From contig NZ_JPVN01000001.1 in assembly GCF_000772945.1 (NCBI RefSeq), positions 186,001 through 250,000 on the forward strand: a stretch of DNA of 64,000 nucleotides. The letters run 5' to 3'. Within the stretch, counting starts at the first letter, position 1; each line of letters begins with the position of its first letter. This DNA comes from Ureibacillus manganicus DSM 26584 (GTDB lineage: Bacteria; Bacillota; Bacilli; Bacillales_A; Planococcaceae). Of this stretch, positions 28,866-38,044 are shown one piece after another. Below the pieces are notes generated by a model. The model searched no databases. It was given only the letters and a program-made list of their open reading frames with translations, and was not told the origin of the DNA. Position numbers and translations under genes: made by a program.

Positions 28866-28977
28866 TTATTCGCGGGTTCTGTTGGGGTAATTGCGAGTTC
28901 GTTCTAGTTACGTGCGGTTTCACTCGATTTACTTGCGATATTTGAAAGGTTAATTGCGCTTTAGTATTTATTCGCGA
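28866..28977. repeat. 21-bp-phased array of TTAnTTGCG motifs
   Basis: Six related 10-mers start at 28866, 28887, 28908, 28929, 28950 and 28968: TTATTCGCGG, GTAATTGCGA, TTACGTGCGG, TTACTTGCGA, TTAATTGCGC and TTATTCGCGA. The first five are exactly 21 bases apart, two helical turns, and the linkers differ in sequence. The region lies between the pot terminator and the promoter region of the MFS gene. No gene fits here. The 175 bases after it up to the MFS gene contain no further feature I can support. Confidence 0.75.
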
Positions 28978-29160
28978 ATTTCATCTTCTCATTTACTTAA
29001 TTTACAAGACACTACATAGAATCTTATAATTACAATCTCCTATTCTCTTTTTAGCTCATTTGCATAATGGTAGTGCTTCCTGTCATTTTATGTTAAGCTA
29101 ATGAGTATTACTTTTCTATAAAGACAGTTTTAGGATGACCACAAAGGGTAGGTGAACGTA

Positions 29161-30378
29161 GTGTCTCAAAAAGCCAAAAAGCTTGCCTTAATTATTTTAA
29201 TGTTCAACATGTTTATCACAATGGGCGGTATTGGAATTATTATTCCTGTATTACCTTCGTATCTCGAGATTTTTGGTGTAGGTGGCCAGGTACTCGGGTT
29301 TTTAATTGCTAGTTTTGCATTAGCACAATTTCTATTCTCCCCAGTTGCTGGTGACTTGTCAGACCGCTACGGCAGAAAAAACTTCATCATCATTGGACTT
29401 ATCATTTATGGTATCTCACAAATAATATTCGGATTAGCAAGTGAAGTTTGGGTCTTGTTCGTTGCAAGATTTTTAACTGGTCTAGGTGCAGCATTTATTA
29501 TGCCACCAACAATGGCCTTTGTAGCCGATATTACAACACCAGAGGAACGTGGAAAAGGGATGGGTCAATTAGGGGCTGCAATCTCCCTTGGTTTTATGAT
29601 TGGACCTGGAATCGGTGGTTTTTTAGCTGAAGTAAACTTACATTTTCCTTTTTATGCTTCGGGTATAGTTGCATTAATTACTGCCCTTCTCTCTTTAATC
29701 ATATTGCCTAATGTACAAACAAAATCACAAGAGCAACAGCTTCAAGTAGATGTACAACGTCCTCCACGTGAAAATCTATTGCAGCAACTTGTACGATCAG
29801 TAAAAACACCTTACTTTATTTTATTAATTGTTGTCTTTACGTTTAGTTTTGGAATTGCGAATTTCCAATCTACATTATCCATGTTTTTAAAACTAAAATT
29901 TAACTATGCTCCAGCTGATATCGCAATCGTTATTACTGTTGGTGGCTTTGTTGGTGTCATACTTCAAATGTTCATAATCGATATATTATTTAAGAAATAT
30001 GGTGAAATGAAAATTATATTAATTAACTTAGTTGCAGCAGCCATCACAATGTTCTTAATGATTTTTGTTAACGGCTATTTTGTCATATTAACAGTAGCGA
30101 CACTTTTCCAAGTGGCGACAATTTTTATCCGTCCTGCCGTCAATACGTTAATATCTAAAATGGCTGATCGTGATCAAGGATTTGCTGCTGGCATGAACAA
30201 TGCTTATATGAGTTTAGGAAATATGATCGGTCCTGCATTAGCTGGAATACTCCTTGAGTGGAGTTTACCTTCACCATTTATTTTTGGAGCGATTATTTTA
30301 ATCGGCTGTTTCGTATTAGCCTATGGATGGAATCGAAAAAATGCTCCAACTTTGGTACAGTCAGAAGTGAAATCATAA
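29161..30378 (+). CDS. MFS multidrug efflux transporter, NorA/Bmr-like
   Basis: A 405-residue DHA1-family major facilitator with 12 predicted helices. Motif A DLSDRYGRKNFIIIG follows helix 2, and motif C GFMIGPGIGGFLAE marks an antiporter in helix 5. It probably exports cationic drugs or dyes by proton antiport; the natural substrate is unknown. The GTG at 29161 is preferred because GGTAGGTG lies seven bases upstream. It stands alone between a repeat array and a strong terminator. Confidence 0.88.
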   Translation: MSQKAKKLALIILMFNMFITMGGIGIIIPVLPSYLEIFGVGGQVLGFLIASFALAQFLFSPVAGDLSDRYGRKNFIIIGLIIYGISQIIFGLASEVWVLFVARFLTGLGAAFIMPPTMAFVADITTPEERGKGMGQLGAAISLGFMIGPGIGGFLAEVNLHFPFYASGIVALITALLSLIILPNVQTKSQEQQLQVDVQRPPRENLLQQLVRSVKTPYFILLIVVFTFSFGIANFQSTLSMFLKLKFNYAPADIAIVITVGGFVGVILQMFIIDILFKKYGEMKIILINLVAAAITMFLMIFVNGYFVILTVATLFQVATIFIRPAVNTLISKMADRDQGFAAGMNNAYMSLGNMIGPALAGILLEWSLPSPFIFGAIILIGCFVLAYGWNRKNAPTLVQSEVKS

Positions 30379-30384
30379 ATTTTA

Positions 30385-30430
30385 TGAAGTTATCTTGAAA
30401 TCAAATTTCAATGATAGCTTCTTTTTTATA
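30385..30430 (+). terminator. Terminator of the MFS gene
   Basis: GAAGTTATCTTGAAAT pairs with ATTTCAATGATAGCTTC and is followed by TTTTTTA, six bases after the stop codon. Confidence 0.9.
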
Positions 30431-30506
30431 CTTTCTAAAACATCTGCTAGAAACTTATCTTCTCTCATAGTATATAAAAACACTATATAAGCACGAGGTG
30501 ACTTGA

Positions 30507-31844
30507 ATGGGAGAATGCATTAAAAATCTATCGCCTAAAGTTATAGAACAAATATTAGAAACTTCCTTTTCTTGGTTTGTTGTTGTCGATAAAAATGCAA
30601 GGATTATTTATATCAATAAAGAGTATTGCGATTTCCTGGAGGTAGAGCGTGAAAATGTAATAGGTAAATATGTAGGAGAAGTTATTGAAAATTCAGAGAT
30701 GCATCTTGTTATAGAAAAAGGAGTAGCTCAAATTGCTGCACCACATTATATAAAAGGTAACTATATGCTACCAAATCGTATTCCAATTTATGTTGATGGC
30801 GAAATTGTTGGAGCATTTGGTAGCGTTATGTTTCGAGACGTCAATGACTGGAAAAAACTAAACTCTCACGTTCAAAAAACTTTAGAAAAAATTGATGAAA
30901 ATATGAAATCAACAATGGAAAGCCTCAATAGTTTACCCAGTTTAATAGGATCTTCAAATGCAATTCGAAAAATAAAGGAAACAATTTCAATCATAGCACC
31001 TACTAAACTTCCTGTTTTAATTGAAGGTGAAATAGGTTCTGGTAAAGAATTATGTGCAAGAAGTATTCACCATTTATCTGATCGGTATGAAAAGCCGTTC
31101 GTTAACATTAATTGTTCTATTATTCCAATTGACTTGTTAGAAGTTGAATTGTTCGGGAAGTGGGATGGAACAAACTTAAAGAAAGGTAGACTTTCACTTG
31201 CAGACGGCGGAACTATATATATCCAAGAAATTAATGAACTGCCATTTACAATCCAAGCAAAACTATTGAAAATGATTCAAGAAGGCACAATACAACCAGT
31301 CGGTACCGATCATGAGATTTCTATTAACACAAGAGTACTAGTAAGTTCCAATATACCACTCTTAGATTTAGTAAAAGCGAAGAAGTTTCGAGAAGACTTA
31401 TTTTATCGAATTCAATCGATCACGCTACTTGTCCCTCCCCTTCGTGAAAGAATTGAAGATTTACCTGAACTTATTCAAACATTTATTAACAAATTTTGTG
31501 CCGAAGCAGGAAGAAGAACGATTAAAGTTCACCGTAAAGTTTTGTGGGCATTACAAAACTATGACTGGCCAGGTAATGTTCGCGAATTACAAAACATCAT
31601 TCAAGCAATTGTCCATCTAGCGGATGGTGAAGAAATAACCGAAGATTCTTTACCTTTTCATCTACGTCGGAAACCTTCTAATTTTATTCGTTCGAATGGC
31701 ACATTGGAGGAAATATTAAGCCACGTCGAAGGTCAAGTAATTAAAGAGTATCTCGAAGTTGAAAAAGATAAAAATAAAATTGCAGAACAACTTGGTATTA
31801 GTCGTTCCACCCTCTACGAAAAAATTAAAAAACACAACTTATGA
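30507..31844 (+). CDS. PAS/AAA+/Fis regulator of hydroxybutyrate use, without GAFTGA
   Basis: A 445-residue protein built like a bacterial enhancer-binding protein: PAS sensor (about 10-115), linker, AAA+ domain (about 147-375) and C-terminal Fis helix-turn-helix (NKIAEQLGISRSTLYEKIKK). Walker A GEIGSGKE, the arginine finger FREDLFYR and WPGNVRELQN are present. The GAFTGA loop needed to contact sigma-54 is deleted: ELFGKWDGTNLKKGRL replaces the usual longer segment. Walker B reads GGTIYIQEI, with Q in place of the metal-binding D. It therefore probably acts without sigma-54. It stands in front of a GntP permease and a hydroxybutyrate dehydrogenase, its likely targets. Confidence 0.87.
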   Translation: MGECIKNLSPKVIEQILETSFSWFVVVDKNARIIYINKEYCDFLEVERENVIGKYVGEVIENSEMHLVIEKGVAQIAAPHYIKGNYMLPNRIPIYVDGEIVGAFGSVMFRDVNDWKKLNSHVQKTLEKIDENMKSTMESLNSLPSLIGSSNAIRKIKETISIIAPTKLPVLIEGEIGSGKELCARSIHHLSDRYEKPFVNINCSIIPIDLLEVELFGKWDGTNLKKGRLSLADGGTIYIQEINELPFTIQAKLLKMIQEGTIQPVGTDHEISINTRVLVSSNIPLLDLVKAKKFREDLFYRIQSITLLVPPLRERIEDLPELIQTFINKFCAEAGRRTIKVHRKVLWALQNYDWPGNVRELQNIIQAIVHLADGEEITEDSLPFHLRRKPSNFIRSNGTLEEILSHVEGQVIKEYLEVEKDKNKIAEQLGISRSTLYEKIKKHNL

Positions 31845-31850
31845 CCCAAT

Positions 31851-31892
31851 TTCCAATATTCCGGAAGGCTTTCCGAAATGTTGGATTTTTTT
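31851..31892 (+). terminator. Terminator of the regulator gene
   Basis: CCAATATTCCGGAA pairs with TTCCGAAATGTTGG over GGCT and is followed by ATTTTTTTT. It separates the regulator from the permease gene. Confidence 0.88.
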
Positions 31893-32173
31893 TGCTCTTT
31901 CTAAATAGGTTTGCAAAATACATCAGCAAAAAACAATCCGGATTTCTGGAATTCCTAAGTAAAACCACGTTCACATTTTTGAAACATATTACTGCATATA
32001 GTGGATTATCTTCAATTCAATATCCTTTGTAAGCGTTTCTAATCTAGAAAAGTAAAGGAGTGATTCTCAAAACTAGACTTTAGACAAGCGTAGATAACGT
32101 ATTGCGAATTTTTCTTACTTATATTCAACAATTATTAAATTTCAAACTGATTTAATTTAAAGGGGGTTTATAA
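31893..32173 (+). promoter_or_regulatory. Control region of the gntP-bdhA unit, with a cre-like site
   Basis: This leader should carry the promoter and regulator sites. TGTAAGCGTTTCTA (32029-32042) matches the CcpA cre consensus with one mismatch, suggesting glucose repression. A scan for the sigma-54 signature GG-N10-GC found none, in line with the GAFTGA-less regulator. I could not settle on a sigma-A promoter. Confidence 0.5.
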
Positions 32174-33511
32174 ATGGATACTGCTCTTATTTTCAGTATG
32201 ATTGGGCTAATTGGAGGTCTTATTCTACTTATTTGGCTAACTATGAAAGGTATTAACATTATTATAGTAGGGCCTCTCTCGGCCCTATTTGTCGCAATAT
32301 TATCTGGAATGCCATTATTTCCACAGTTGGCTGAAGAAGGTATGGCGAACTTTGTAACGAGTTACATGTCAGGTTTTACTGGATTCATAATGTCTTGGTA
32401 TTTAATGTTTCTACTTGGAGCAGTTTTTGGTAAAGTTATGGAAGATAGTGGTGCTGCAGATGCCGTTGCCAAATTCATCGTCGATAAACTAGGGATGAAA
32501 TATGCAGTAATCGCAATTGTTGTTGCCTGTGCGGTCTTAACATATGGTGGTGTTTCATTATTCGTAGTAGCATTCTCAGTTTATCCAATGGCAATTTCTT
32601 TATTTAAGCAAGCAGATTTACCACGCCGCTTTATCCCTGCTACATTAGCTTTAGGGTCCGTTACATTTACTATGACATCTGCAGGTTCTCCAGAAATTCA
32701 AAACTGGATTCCTATCGAATATTTAGGGACAACTCCATATGCTGGTTGGGAAGTTAGTATTATTGTAGCAGTCTTTATGGCGGTATTTGGTTACTGGTGG
32801 TTAAAACGCCTTATTCAAAAAGCTGTTGATAAAGGTGAGAAATTTGTTGCTCGTAAATCAGACCCTACATTTGATACGACACGTGCATTACCAAATCCAA
32901 TAGTTTCATTTATTCCATTAGCAGTTGTGTTAATTATTTCATTTATTTTCCACCATGATTTAGCGCAATCCGCACTAATCCTTGCCCTTTTAGGTGGTAT
33001 TATTGCGACATTTATCGTTAGTTGGAAATACTTCAAAGATCCTTGGGAAGCTGTATCACAAGGTACAATTGGTGCGATTATTGCTATTGGAAATACGGCA
33101 GCAGTTGTAGGATTTGGTGGTGTTGCAAAAGCTGTACCAGCATTTAATGTGGCAGTTGAGGCAATGACAAGTATCCCAGGTTCTCCGTTAATTGGAGCAG
33201 CAGTTGCTGTTTCCGTCATTGCAGGGATGACAGGTTCTGCTTCTGGTGGTCAGTTGATTGCTTTACCATTAATTGCACCGGGATATATTGAAGCTGGAGT
33301 AAATACAGAAGCTCTTCATAGGGTCGTAGCCATTTCTTCAGGAGCATTAGACTCTTTACCACATAACGGTTATGTTGTAACAACTATTCAATCTGTCTGT
33401 GGAGAAAAACATAAGGATGCTTACTGGTCTATGGCTGCAACAACTGTTGTAACTCCAGTAATTGGCGTAATTATTGCAATTGTCTTATTCTCATTTGGTT
33501 TAGGTTTATAA
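32174..33511 (+). CDS. GntP-family permease, probable hydroxybutyrate importer
   Basis: A 445-residue membrane protein of the GntP family (gluconate and short-chain hydroxy acid:H+ symporters) with about 11-12 helices. Family stretches include TYGGVSLFVVAFSVYPMA, MTSAGSPEIQNWIP and GMTGSASGGQLIALPL. The next gene encodes a D-3-hydroxybutyrate dehydrogenase, so 3-hydroxybutyrate is the likely substrate, by context. The ATG follows AAAGGGGG. It lies 48 bases before that dehydrogenase gene. Confidence 0.88.
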   Translation: MDTALIFSMIGLIGGLILLIWLTMKGINIIIVGPLSALFVAILSGMPLFPQLAEEGMANFVTSYMSGFTGFIMSWYLMFLLGAVFGKVMEDSGAADAVAKFIVDKLGMKYAVIAIVVACAVLTYGGVSLFVVAFSVYPMAISLFKQADLPRRFIPATLALGSVTFTMTSAGSPEIQNWIPIEYLGTTPYAGWEVSIIVAVFMAVFGYWWLKRLIQKAVDKGEKFVARKSDPTFDTTRALPNPIVSFIPLAVVLIISFIFHHDLAQSALILALLGGIIATFIVSWKYFKDPWEAVSQGTIGAIIAIGNTAAVVGFGGVAKAVPAFNVAVEAMTSIPGSPLIGAAVAVSVIAGMTGSASGGQLIALPLIAPGYIEAGVNTEALHRVVAISSGALDSLPHNGYVVTTIQSVCGEKHKDAYWSMAATTVVTPVIGVIIAIVLFSFGLGL

Positions 33512-33559
33512 TTTATTTTAAAATCCGCGCAAAAGTTCTTTTTAGGGGGTATGTTTCAG

Positions 33560-34327
33560 TTGGTAGAAAATAGAGTTGTGTTCATTACAGGTTCAGCACA
33601 AGGAATTGGTTTTGAAATTGCAAAAGCATTTTATTCCAAAGGGGCAAAAATTGTCCTAACCGATAAAAACGAAGAAAAAGTAAAAGAAGCGGCATCTTCA
33701 CTTGGTAACCAAGCAATTGGTCTTACATGTGATGTAACTAGTGAAGAAGAAATTGTTCAATCTATAAATGCTACCATCGATCATTTTGGGAAGATTGATA
33801 TATTGATTAATAATGCGGGGATGCAACACGTTGCAATGATCGAGGATTTTCCAACAGATCGTTTTGAACTATTAATTAAAATTATGTTAACCGCACCATT
33901 TATGACAATCAAACACGTTCTTCCACATATGCGAAATCAAAAATTCGGACGAATTATTAACGTTGCATCCATTAATGGTTTAGTTGGATTTGCTGGTAAA
34001 GCTGCATATAACTCTGCTAAACACGGCGTTATTGGTTTAACAAAAGTTGCTGCACTAGAAACTGCAACAGATGGCATTACAGTGAATGCTATTTGTCCTG
34101 GATATGTTGATACACCTTTAGTGCGCAACCAACTATCTGATTTAGCAAAAACTCGTAATGTACCTTTAGAGAGTGTTTTAGAAGAAGTCATTTATCCACT
34201 CGTTCCTCAAAAACGTTTGCTTGATGTTTCAGAAGTGGCAAATTTAGTATTATTCATTGCAAGTGAGGATGCAAAGGGCATGACTGGTCAAGCTGTCGTA
34301 TTAGACGGCGGGTATACAGTGCAATAA
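33560..34327 (+). CDS. bdhA: D-3-hydroxybutyrate dehydrogenase (SDR)
   Basis: A 255-residue classical short-chain dehydrogenase. The cofactor motif TGSAQGIG, NNAG, catalytic serine in NVASINGL and YNSAKHG are all present. The C-terminal segment NAICPGYVDTPLVRNQL with a following QKRLLDVSEVA is typical of 3-hydroxybutyrate dehydrogenases, which oxidise the acid to acetoacetate with NAD+. The TTG at 33560 is chosen: AGGGGGT lies 9 bases upstream, whereas the ATG at 33551 abuts it. It forms an uptake-and-oxidation unit with the GntP permease. No CoA-transferase is nearby. Confidence 0.87.
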   Translation: MVENRVVFITGSAQGIGFEIAKAFYSKGAKIVLTDKNEEKVKEAASSLGNQAIGLTCDVTSEEEIVQSINATIDHFGKIDILINNAGMQHVAMIEDFPTDRFELLIKIMLTAPFMTIKHVLPHMRNQKFGRIINVASINGLVGFAGKAAYNSAKHGVIGLTKVAALETATDGITVNAICPGYVDTPLVRNQLSDLAKTRNVPLESVLEEVIYPLVPQKRLLDVSEVANLVLFIASEDAKGMTGQAVVLDGGYTVQ

Positions 34328-34329
34328 TA

Positions 34330-34373
34330 AAAAGGAGAAGAAAACAAACACATATCTGTTTTCTTCTCCTTTG
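34330..34373. terminator. Bidirectional terminator between bdhA and dapL
   Basis: AAAAGGAGAAGAAAACA pairs with TGTTTTCTTCTCCTTT over about 10 bases and is flanked by A and T runs. It serves both convergent genes. Confidence 0.9.
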
Positions 34374-34377
34374 ATTA

Positions 34378-35496
34378 TTATAAAGTTCTAAGAAATTGTT
34401 CAACGAATTTCGCGTTAACCTGAAGTAACTTTTCATCTGGCGAAATTTTTGCATGATGTAAACCGTATTCACAGTTTGCCCCCGCCCAGAATAGCGCTCC
34501 TGGAATTTCTTTTAGGAAATATCCAAAATCCTCCCCTGTCATTGCAGCAGGACTCAAAACAGGTATACAATCTTCAAATTGCTCTGCGAATGATAAAAGT
34601 TTATTCGCACATTCCTCATCATTATTCACTTCATAATACATTGAACCATAATCGATAGAAATGGAACATTCAAACGAAGCTTCTATTCCCTTACATATTG
34701 CTTCGATTCGTTTTTTCACATCATTCATGGCATTAGCATTTAACGTACGAATGGTTCCTTCTAATCTAGCATTTTCGGCAATAATATTTTGTACAGTTCC
34801 TGAAGTCATCTTACCAATAGTGATTACTGCACTTTCCATTGGGTCGACATTTCGACTAATAACTGTTTGTAACTGTAGGATCAAATTTGCCGATGCAATT
34901 GTCATATCTCTTGTTTTATGAGGATATGCAGCATGACCACCTAAACCTTTTAAATCGATAAAAAGTTCAGATGTATTTGCAAAAAGCAATCCAGGACGCG
35001 TTGCAACTGTACCAACTGGGTGCTCAGGTGCAATATGTAGTGCATATATCTCATCTGGCAAAAGATCAGGACGCTCAAGCTTTATCCATTCAAGCATGGG
35101 CTCAGCTCCACCAGGTCCTTCTTCAGCTGGTTGAAAATAAACTATTACGTTTTGGTTTGGTGGATTCAAAGCAAGGGATTTAACTAAGGCTAATGCTATA
35201 GTCATATGGAAGTCATGTCCACAAGCATGCATTCTTCCTTCATGAGTTGATGTAAAGGGTAAACCTGTTTCTTCTATAATTGGTAATCCATCCATATCAG
35301 TTCGCCAACCAATTGTTTTTGTCGGGTCCTTACCGACTATTTTAACGATAATTCCTGTTTTCCATGTTGTAATAGTTAAATTGTCTTGTGGAAGTTGACT
35401 TAGCTGGTCTAGTAAATATTTTTGAGTTTTATATTCTTGAAAGCCGAGCTCTGGTATTTGGTGAAGATCTCTACGTATCTGAATAAGGGAATCCAT
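34378..35496 (-). CDS. dapL: N-acetyldiaminopimelate deacetylase
   Basis: A 372-residue M20-family metal amidohydrolase that removes acetate from N-acetyl-LL-diaminopimelate in the acetylase branch of lysine/DAP synthesis. Metal-site patterns are [11 protein letters not shown] and [10 protein letters not shown]. It starts [20 protein letters not shown], close to B. subtilis YkuR. It lies 13 bases after dapH, and the gene pair matches B. subtilis ykuQ-ykuR. The products feed lysine, dipicolinate for spores and possibly the cell wall. Confidence 0.93.
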   Translation of the reverse strand: MDSLIQIRRDLHQIPELGFQEYKTQKYLLDQLSQLPQDNLTITTWKTGIIVKIVGKDPTKTIGWRTDMDGLPIIEETGLPFTSTHEGRMHACGHDFHMTIALALVKSLALNPPNQNVIVYFQPAEEGPGGAEPMLEWIKLERPDLLPDEIYALHIAPEHPVGTVATRPGLLFANTSELFIDLKGLGGHAAYPHKTRDMTIASANLILQLQTVISRNVDPMESAVITIGKMTSGTVQNIIAENARLEGTIRTLNANAMNDVKKRIEAICKGIEASFECSISIDYGSMYYEVNNDEECANKLLSFAEQFEDCIPVLSPAAMTGEDFGYFLKEIPGALFWAGANCEYGLHHAKISPDEKLLQVNAKFVEQFLRTL

Positions 35497-35509
35497 AGTT
35501 TACACCTTC

Positions 35510-36226
35510 TTATATATTTCTTAGAGCATCGATAATTTCAGTTTTTGATTTTGTTTTTTCGTCGATTTTCTTAATGACTTTCGCTGGTACACCGCCAACT
35601 ACTGTATAAGGTTCTACATCTTTAGTGACAATTGCTCCAGCAGCTACAACAGCACCTTGTCCTACACGAACACCTTCTAAAACCACTGCATTAGCACCAA
35701 TTAAAACTTCATCTTCAATGATAACTGGCGCTGCAGACGGTGGTTCAACGACACCAGCTAAAACAGTACCTGCCCCAATATGACAGTTTTTACCTACTAT
35801 CGCACGGCCACCTAAAATTGCTCCCATATCTATCATTGTTTTTTCACCAATTTCAGCACCGATGTTAATAATTGCTCCCATCATAATAACTGCCTGATCG
35901 CCAATTGTAACTTGGTCACGAATAATTGCTCCTGGTTCAATACGTGCATTTTGATATTTTAAGTCAAGTAAAGGTACTCCTGAATTTCTACGATCATTTT
36001 CAACGACATAGTCTGTAATCAGATTGGCATGTTGTTTTAAAGCAACTTCAATTGTTGCCCATTCCCCAAAAACAACCGCGCTTGAACCTTCACCGAATAC
36101 TTTTGTATTTTCACCGTACGATAATTGCGCAACGTTTTCACCTTGAATATATACTTTTACAGGTGTTACTTTTTTAGAATTTGAAATAAAATCAATAATT
36201 TCTTGTGCATTTAATTTTCTGTTCAC
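35510..36226 (-). CDS. dapH: Tetrahydrodipicolinate N-acetyltransferase
   Basis: A 238-residue left-handed beta-helix acetyltransferase. Hexapeptide repeats run from about residue 95 to 205 ([18 protein letters not shown], then [18 protein letters not shown]). The short N-terminal domain [20 protein letters not shown] is specific for DapH. It acetylates tetrahydrodipicolinate with acetyl-CoA. The GTG at 36226 follows AGAGGAG. It is the first gene of dapH-dapL. Confidence 0.95.
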   Translation of the reverse strand: MNRKLNAQEIIDFISNSKKVTPVKVYIQGENVAQLSYGENTKVFGEGSSAVVFGEWATIEVALKQHANLITDYVVENDRRNSGVPLLDLKYQNARIEPGAIIRDQVTIGDQAVIMMGAIINIGAEIGEKTMIDMGAILGGRAIVGKNCHIGAGTVLAGVVEPPSAAPVIIEDEVLIGANAVVLEGVRVGQGAVVAAGAIVTKDVEPYTVVGGVPAKVIKKIDEKTKSKTEIIDALRNI

Positions 36227-36342
36227 AAAGATGCTCCTCTCATTCTTAAAACATGTTAAGATTGTACAAAAAATCAGTTAAAATAGCACGTATTTTTTTC
36301 TATTTTTTTCAATTTAATTCTATTAAATTCCATATTTTCTCA

Positions 36343-37224
36343 TTATTTATAAATTGTACTTGCATGATCCTTTACTACATCTACGAAAGCATCAACTTGT
36401 CTTAGTTCAAAAGAAGATTCGTAACCGATTAGCCAAGTATCTCGTGTCAGTCCTATATCTTTCTCACTAGTTGACAATGGTATTTTATTTACATTTTCTT
36501 CACCATTTAACGTAATCGAGGGTAATATTGCATAGCCAATACCATTCATTGCCATTTGTTTACAAGTTTCAATTTGGTCAACAATAATTTGTCTACGTGG
36601 GTTAGAGGAAAAGTGACGTTGCCACCAAAGTTGAATTTCCTGATAATAATTTGAATCACTCTTAAATTGTATAAATGGCCGATCCGTCGTAAGTACTTCA
36701 TCAATCTTAGTAATTTCTTGATCGACTAGGTACATCATATCCTGGAATAAATGAATTTTTTTCCCCTTCCACTCTGCTTGTCCTCGTACAATACCAATAT
36801 GTGCTTCCCCTTCATATAAGGCTTTAACAATTTCAGAACTCCATCCCGTGATTAAAGATATTTTTGCATCGGGATATTTTGTGACGAAATCTTTTAATAC
36901 TTTCGGTAACCAGTTATGGCCAACAATAGAAGCACACGCAATTTTTAATGTTCCATGTACTTTTGAATTCATTGCTTGGATTGTTTCAAAGACTTCCTCT
37001 TTTTTTGTAATCGAATCAATGGCGTATTGGATGACTAACTCTCCTGCTGGTGTTGGAGTTAAGCCTTTTTGAGAACGTATAAATAGCTTTGCTCCCCAAT
37101 CTTTTTCAATCGATTGCAAACGTTGGGATAAAGCAGGTTGAGTTAAAAATAATCGTTCTGCTGCTTTTCTCATGTTTTTTTCTTCAGCAAGTATTTTTAT
37201 AATTTCAGCTTCAGTTGTTGTCAC
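36343..37224 (-). CDS. ccpC: LysR-type regulator, CcpC-like
   Basis: A 293-residue LysR regulator. The N-terminal winged helix (residues 3-60, MRKAAERLFLTQPALSQRLQ) is followed by the effector domain. Length and neighbours (darB upstream, dapH-dapL downstream) match B. subtilis CcpC (YkuM), which represses citB and citZ and responds to citrate. The effector segment IVGHNWLPKVLKDFVTKYPD fits a LysR sensor. Identity as CcpC rests on synteny and length. The GTG follows GGAGGAG. Confidence 0.82.
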   Translation of the reverse strand: MTTTEAEIIKILAEEKNMRKAAERLFLTQPALSQRLQSIEKDWGAKLFIRSQKGLTPTPAGELVIQYAIDSITKKEEVFETIQAMNSKVHGTLKIACASIVGHNWLPKVLKDFVTKYPDAKISLITGWSSEIVKALYEGEAHIGIVRGQAEWKGKKIHLFQDMMYLVDQEITKIDEVLTTDRPFIQFKSDSNYYQEIQLWWQRHFSSNPRRQIIVDQIETCKQMAMNGIGYAILPSITLNGEENVNKIPLSTSEKDIGLTRDTWLIGYESSFELRQVDAFVDVVKDHASTIYK

Positions 37225-37337
37225 TTATGCTCCTCCTATTTGATACTTCTTTAATTTAACCATAATTTTTTGAAATATCGTTTTTTCGTTACATCTTTAA
37301 TAAATCTTACATTACATAAGGTTATTGTTAAAAAAAA

Positions 37338-37367
37338 TCGACAAAACCTTTTATAGGATTTTGCCGA
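37338..37367 (-). terminator. Terminator of darB
   Basis: On the minus strand CGGCAAAATCC pairs with GGTTTTGTCG and is followed by ATTTTTTT, about 20 bases after the darB stop. Confidence 0.85.
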
Positions 37368-37386
37368 CTCTCTATTTCTTATTCTA

Positions 37387-37827
37387 CTAATCTACTTGAT
37401 AGATATATTTTTTTAATTGTTTTAAAATCACTCGTCTTGTCAATATCCCAACGAATGTTCCGTCCTCATCGACTACACATAAAAAAGCGTGGTTAATCAC
37501 CAAATCTAGTGCTCTTTGAAAAGTATCAGTATTTTTTAAATGTACTACATCCGTATCCATCACATCATCAACTTTTATGGAAGGAAGTTTATCATATTCA
37601 ATTCGTTCTAATCCTAGGATTGATTCTGTAATCATTTTCATACCGAGTAGGCCATGAAGTCTATATTTAACATCTAAGACGGGTATAGATGAATAGCCAG
37701 TTTTTGTTAAGACAAGAAGTGCATGCTCAGCACTATTTCCAATCTGCACATGTGCAACTTTCTCCGAAGAAATGATAAAATCACTGATTGGCCGTTCTAA
37801 TAATGCTTTTGTATTTGTAGAAATCAT
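37387..37827 (-). CDS. darB: c-di-AMP-binding CBS protein DarB (CbpB, YkuL)
   Basis: A 146-residue protein of two CBS domains (about 15-75 and 85-145). Patterns YSSIPVLDVKYRLHGLLG and DGTFVGILTRRVILKQLK match YkuL. In B. subtilis DarB senses c-di-AMP; without the ligand it binds and stimulates Rel (p)ppGpp synthesis and pyruvate carboxylase. The place next to ccpC agrees with B. subtilis. A perfect cre-type palindrome lies 110 bases upstream. It has a terminator of its own. Confidence 0.88.
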   Translation of the reverse strand: MISTNTKALLERPISDFIISSEKVAHVQIGNSAEHALLVLTKTGYSSIPVLDVKYRLHGLLGMKMITESILGLERIEYDKLPSIKVDDVMDTDVVHLKNTDTFQRALDLVINHAFLCVVDEDGTFVGILTRRVILKQLKKYIYQVD

Positions 37828-37937
37828 TTCCCATTACCCCTTTTTGCGTCCTTTTCAGAACTGCTACTACTATTATTATCATATCATATATGACCAATTT
37901 ATGACCATGACAATAAACCACGGTTATTTGTATACAT

Positions 37938-37951
37938 TGAAAACGTTTTCA
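37938..37951. promoter_or_regulatory. Perfect cre-type palindrome upstream of darB
   Basis: TGAAAACGTTTTCA is a perfect 14-base palindrome that fits the CcpA consensus WTGNAANCGNWNNCW on both strands. It lies about 110 bases before the darB start and just past the terminator of the gene at 38045. Confidence 0.6.
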
Positions 37952-37963
37952 AAAAACATTAAC

Positions 37964-38013
37964 AAAAAAAAAACAAGCAATAGAATTCATCAGTGAATGA
38001 CTTCTATTACTTG
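37964..38013 (-). terminator. Terminator of the small membrane protein gene
   Basis: CAAGCAATAGAA pairs with TTCTATTACTTG (one mismatch), with ATGA/TCAT pairs inside. On the minus strand a T9 run follows. Confidence 0.8.
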
Positions 38014-38044
38014 TCCTAATATCAAGTTTTATTCATTAACAAAA

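Noticed and set aside
31893-32173. Sigma-54 promoter before the GntP gene
   Set aside because: No GG-N10-GC pair with surrounding consensus was found in this region.
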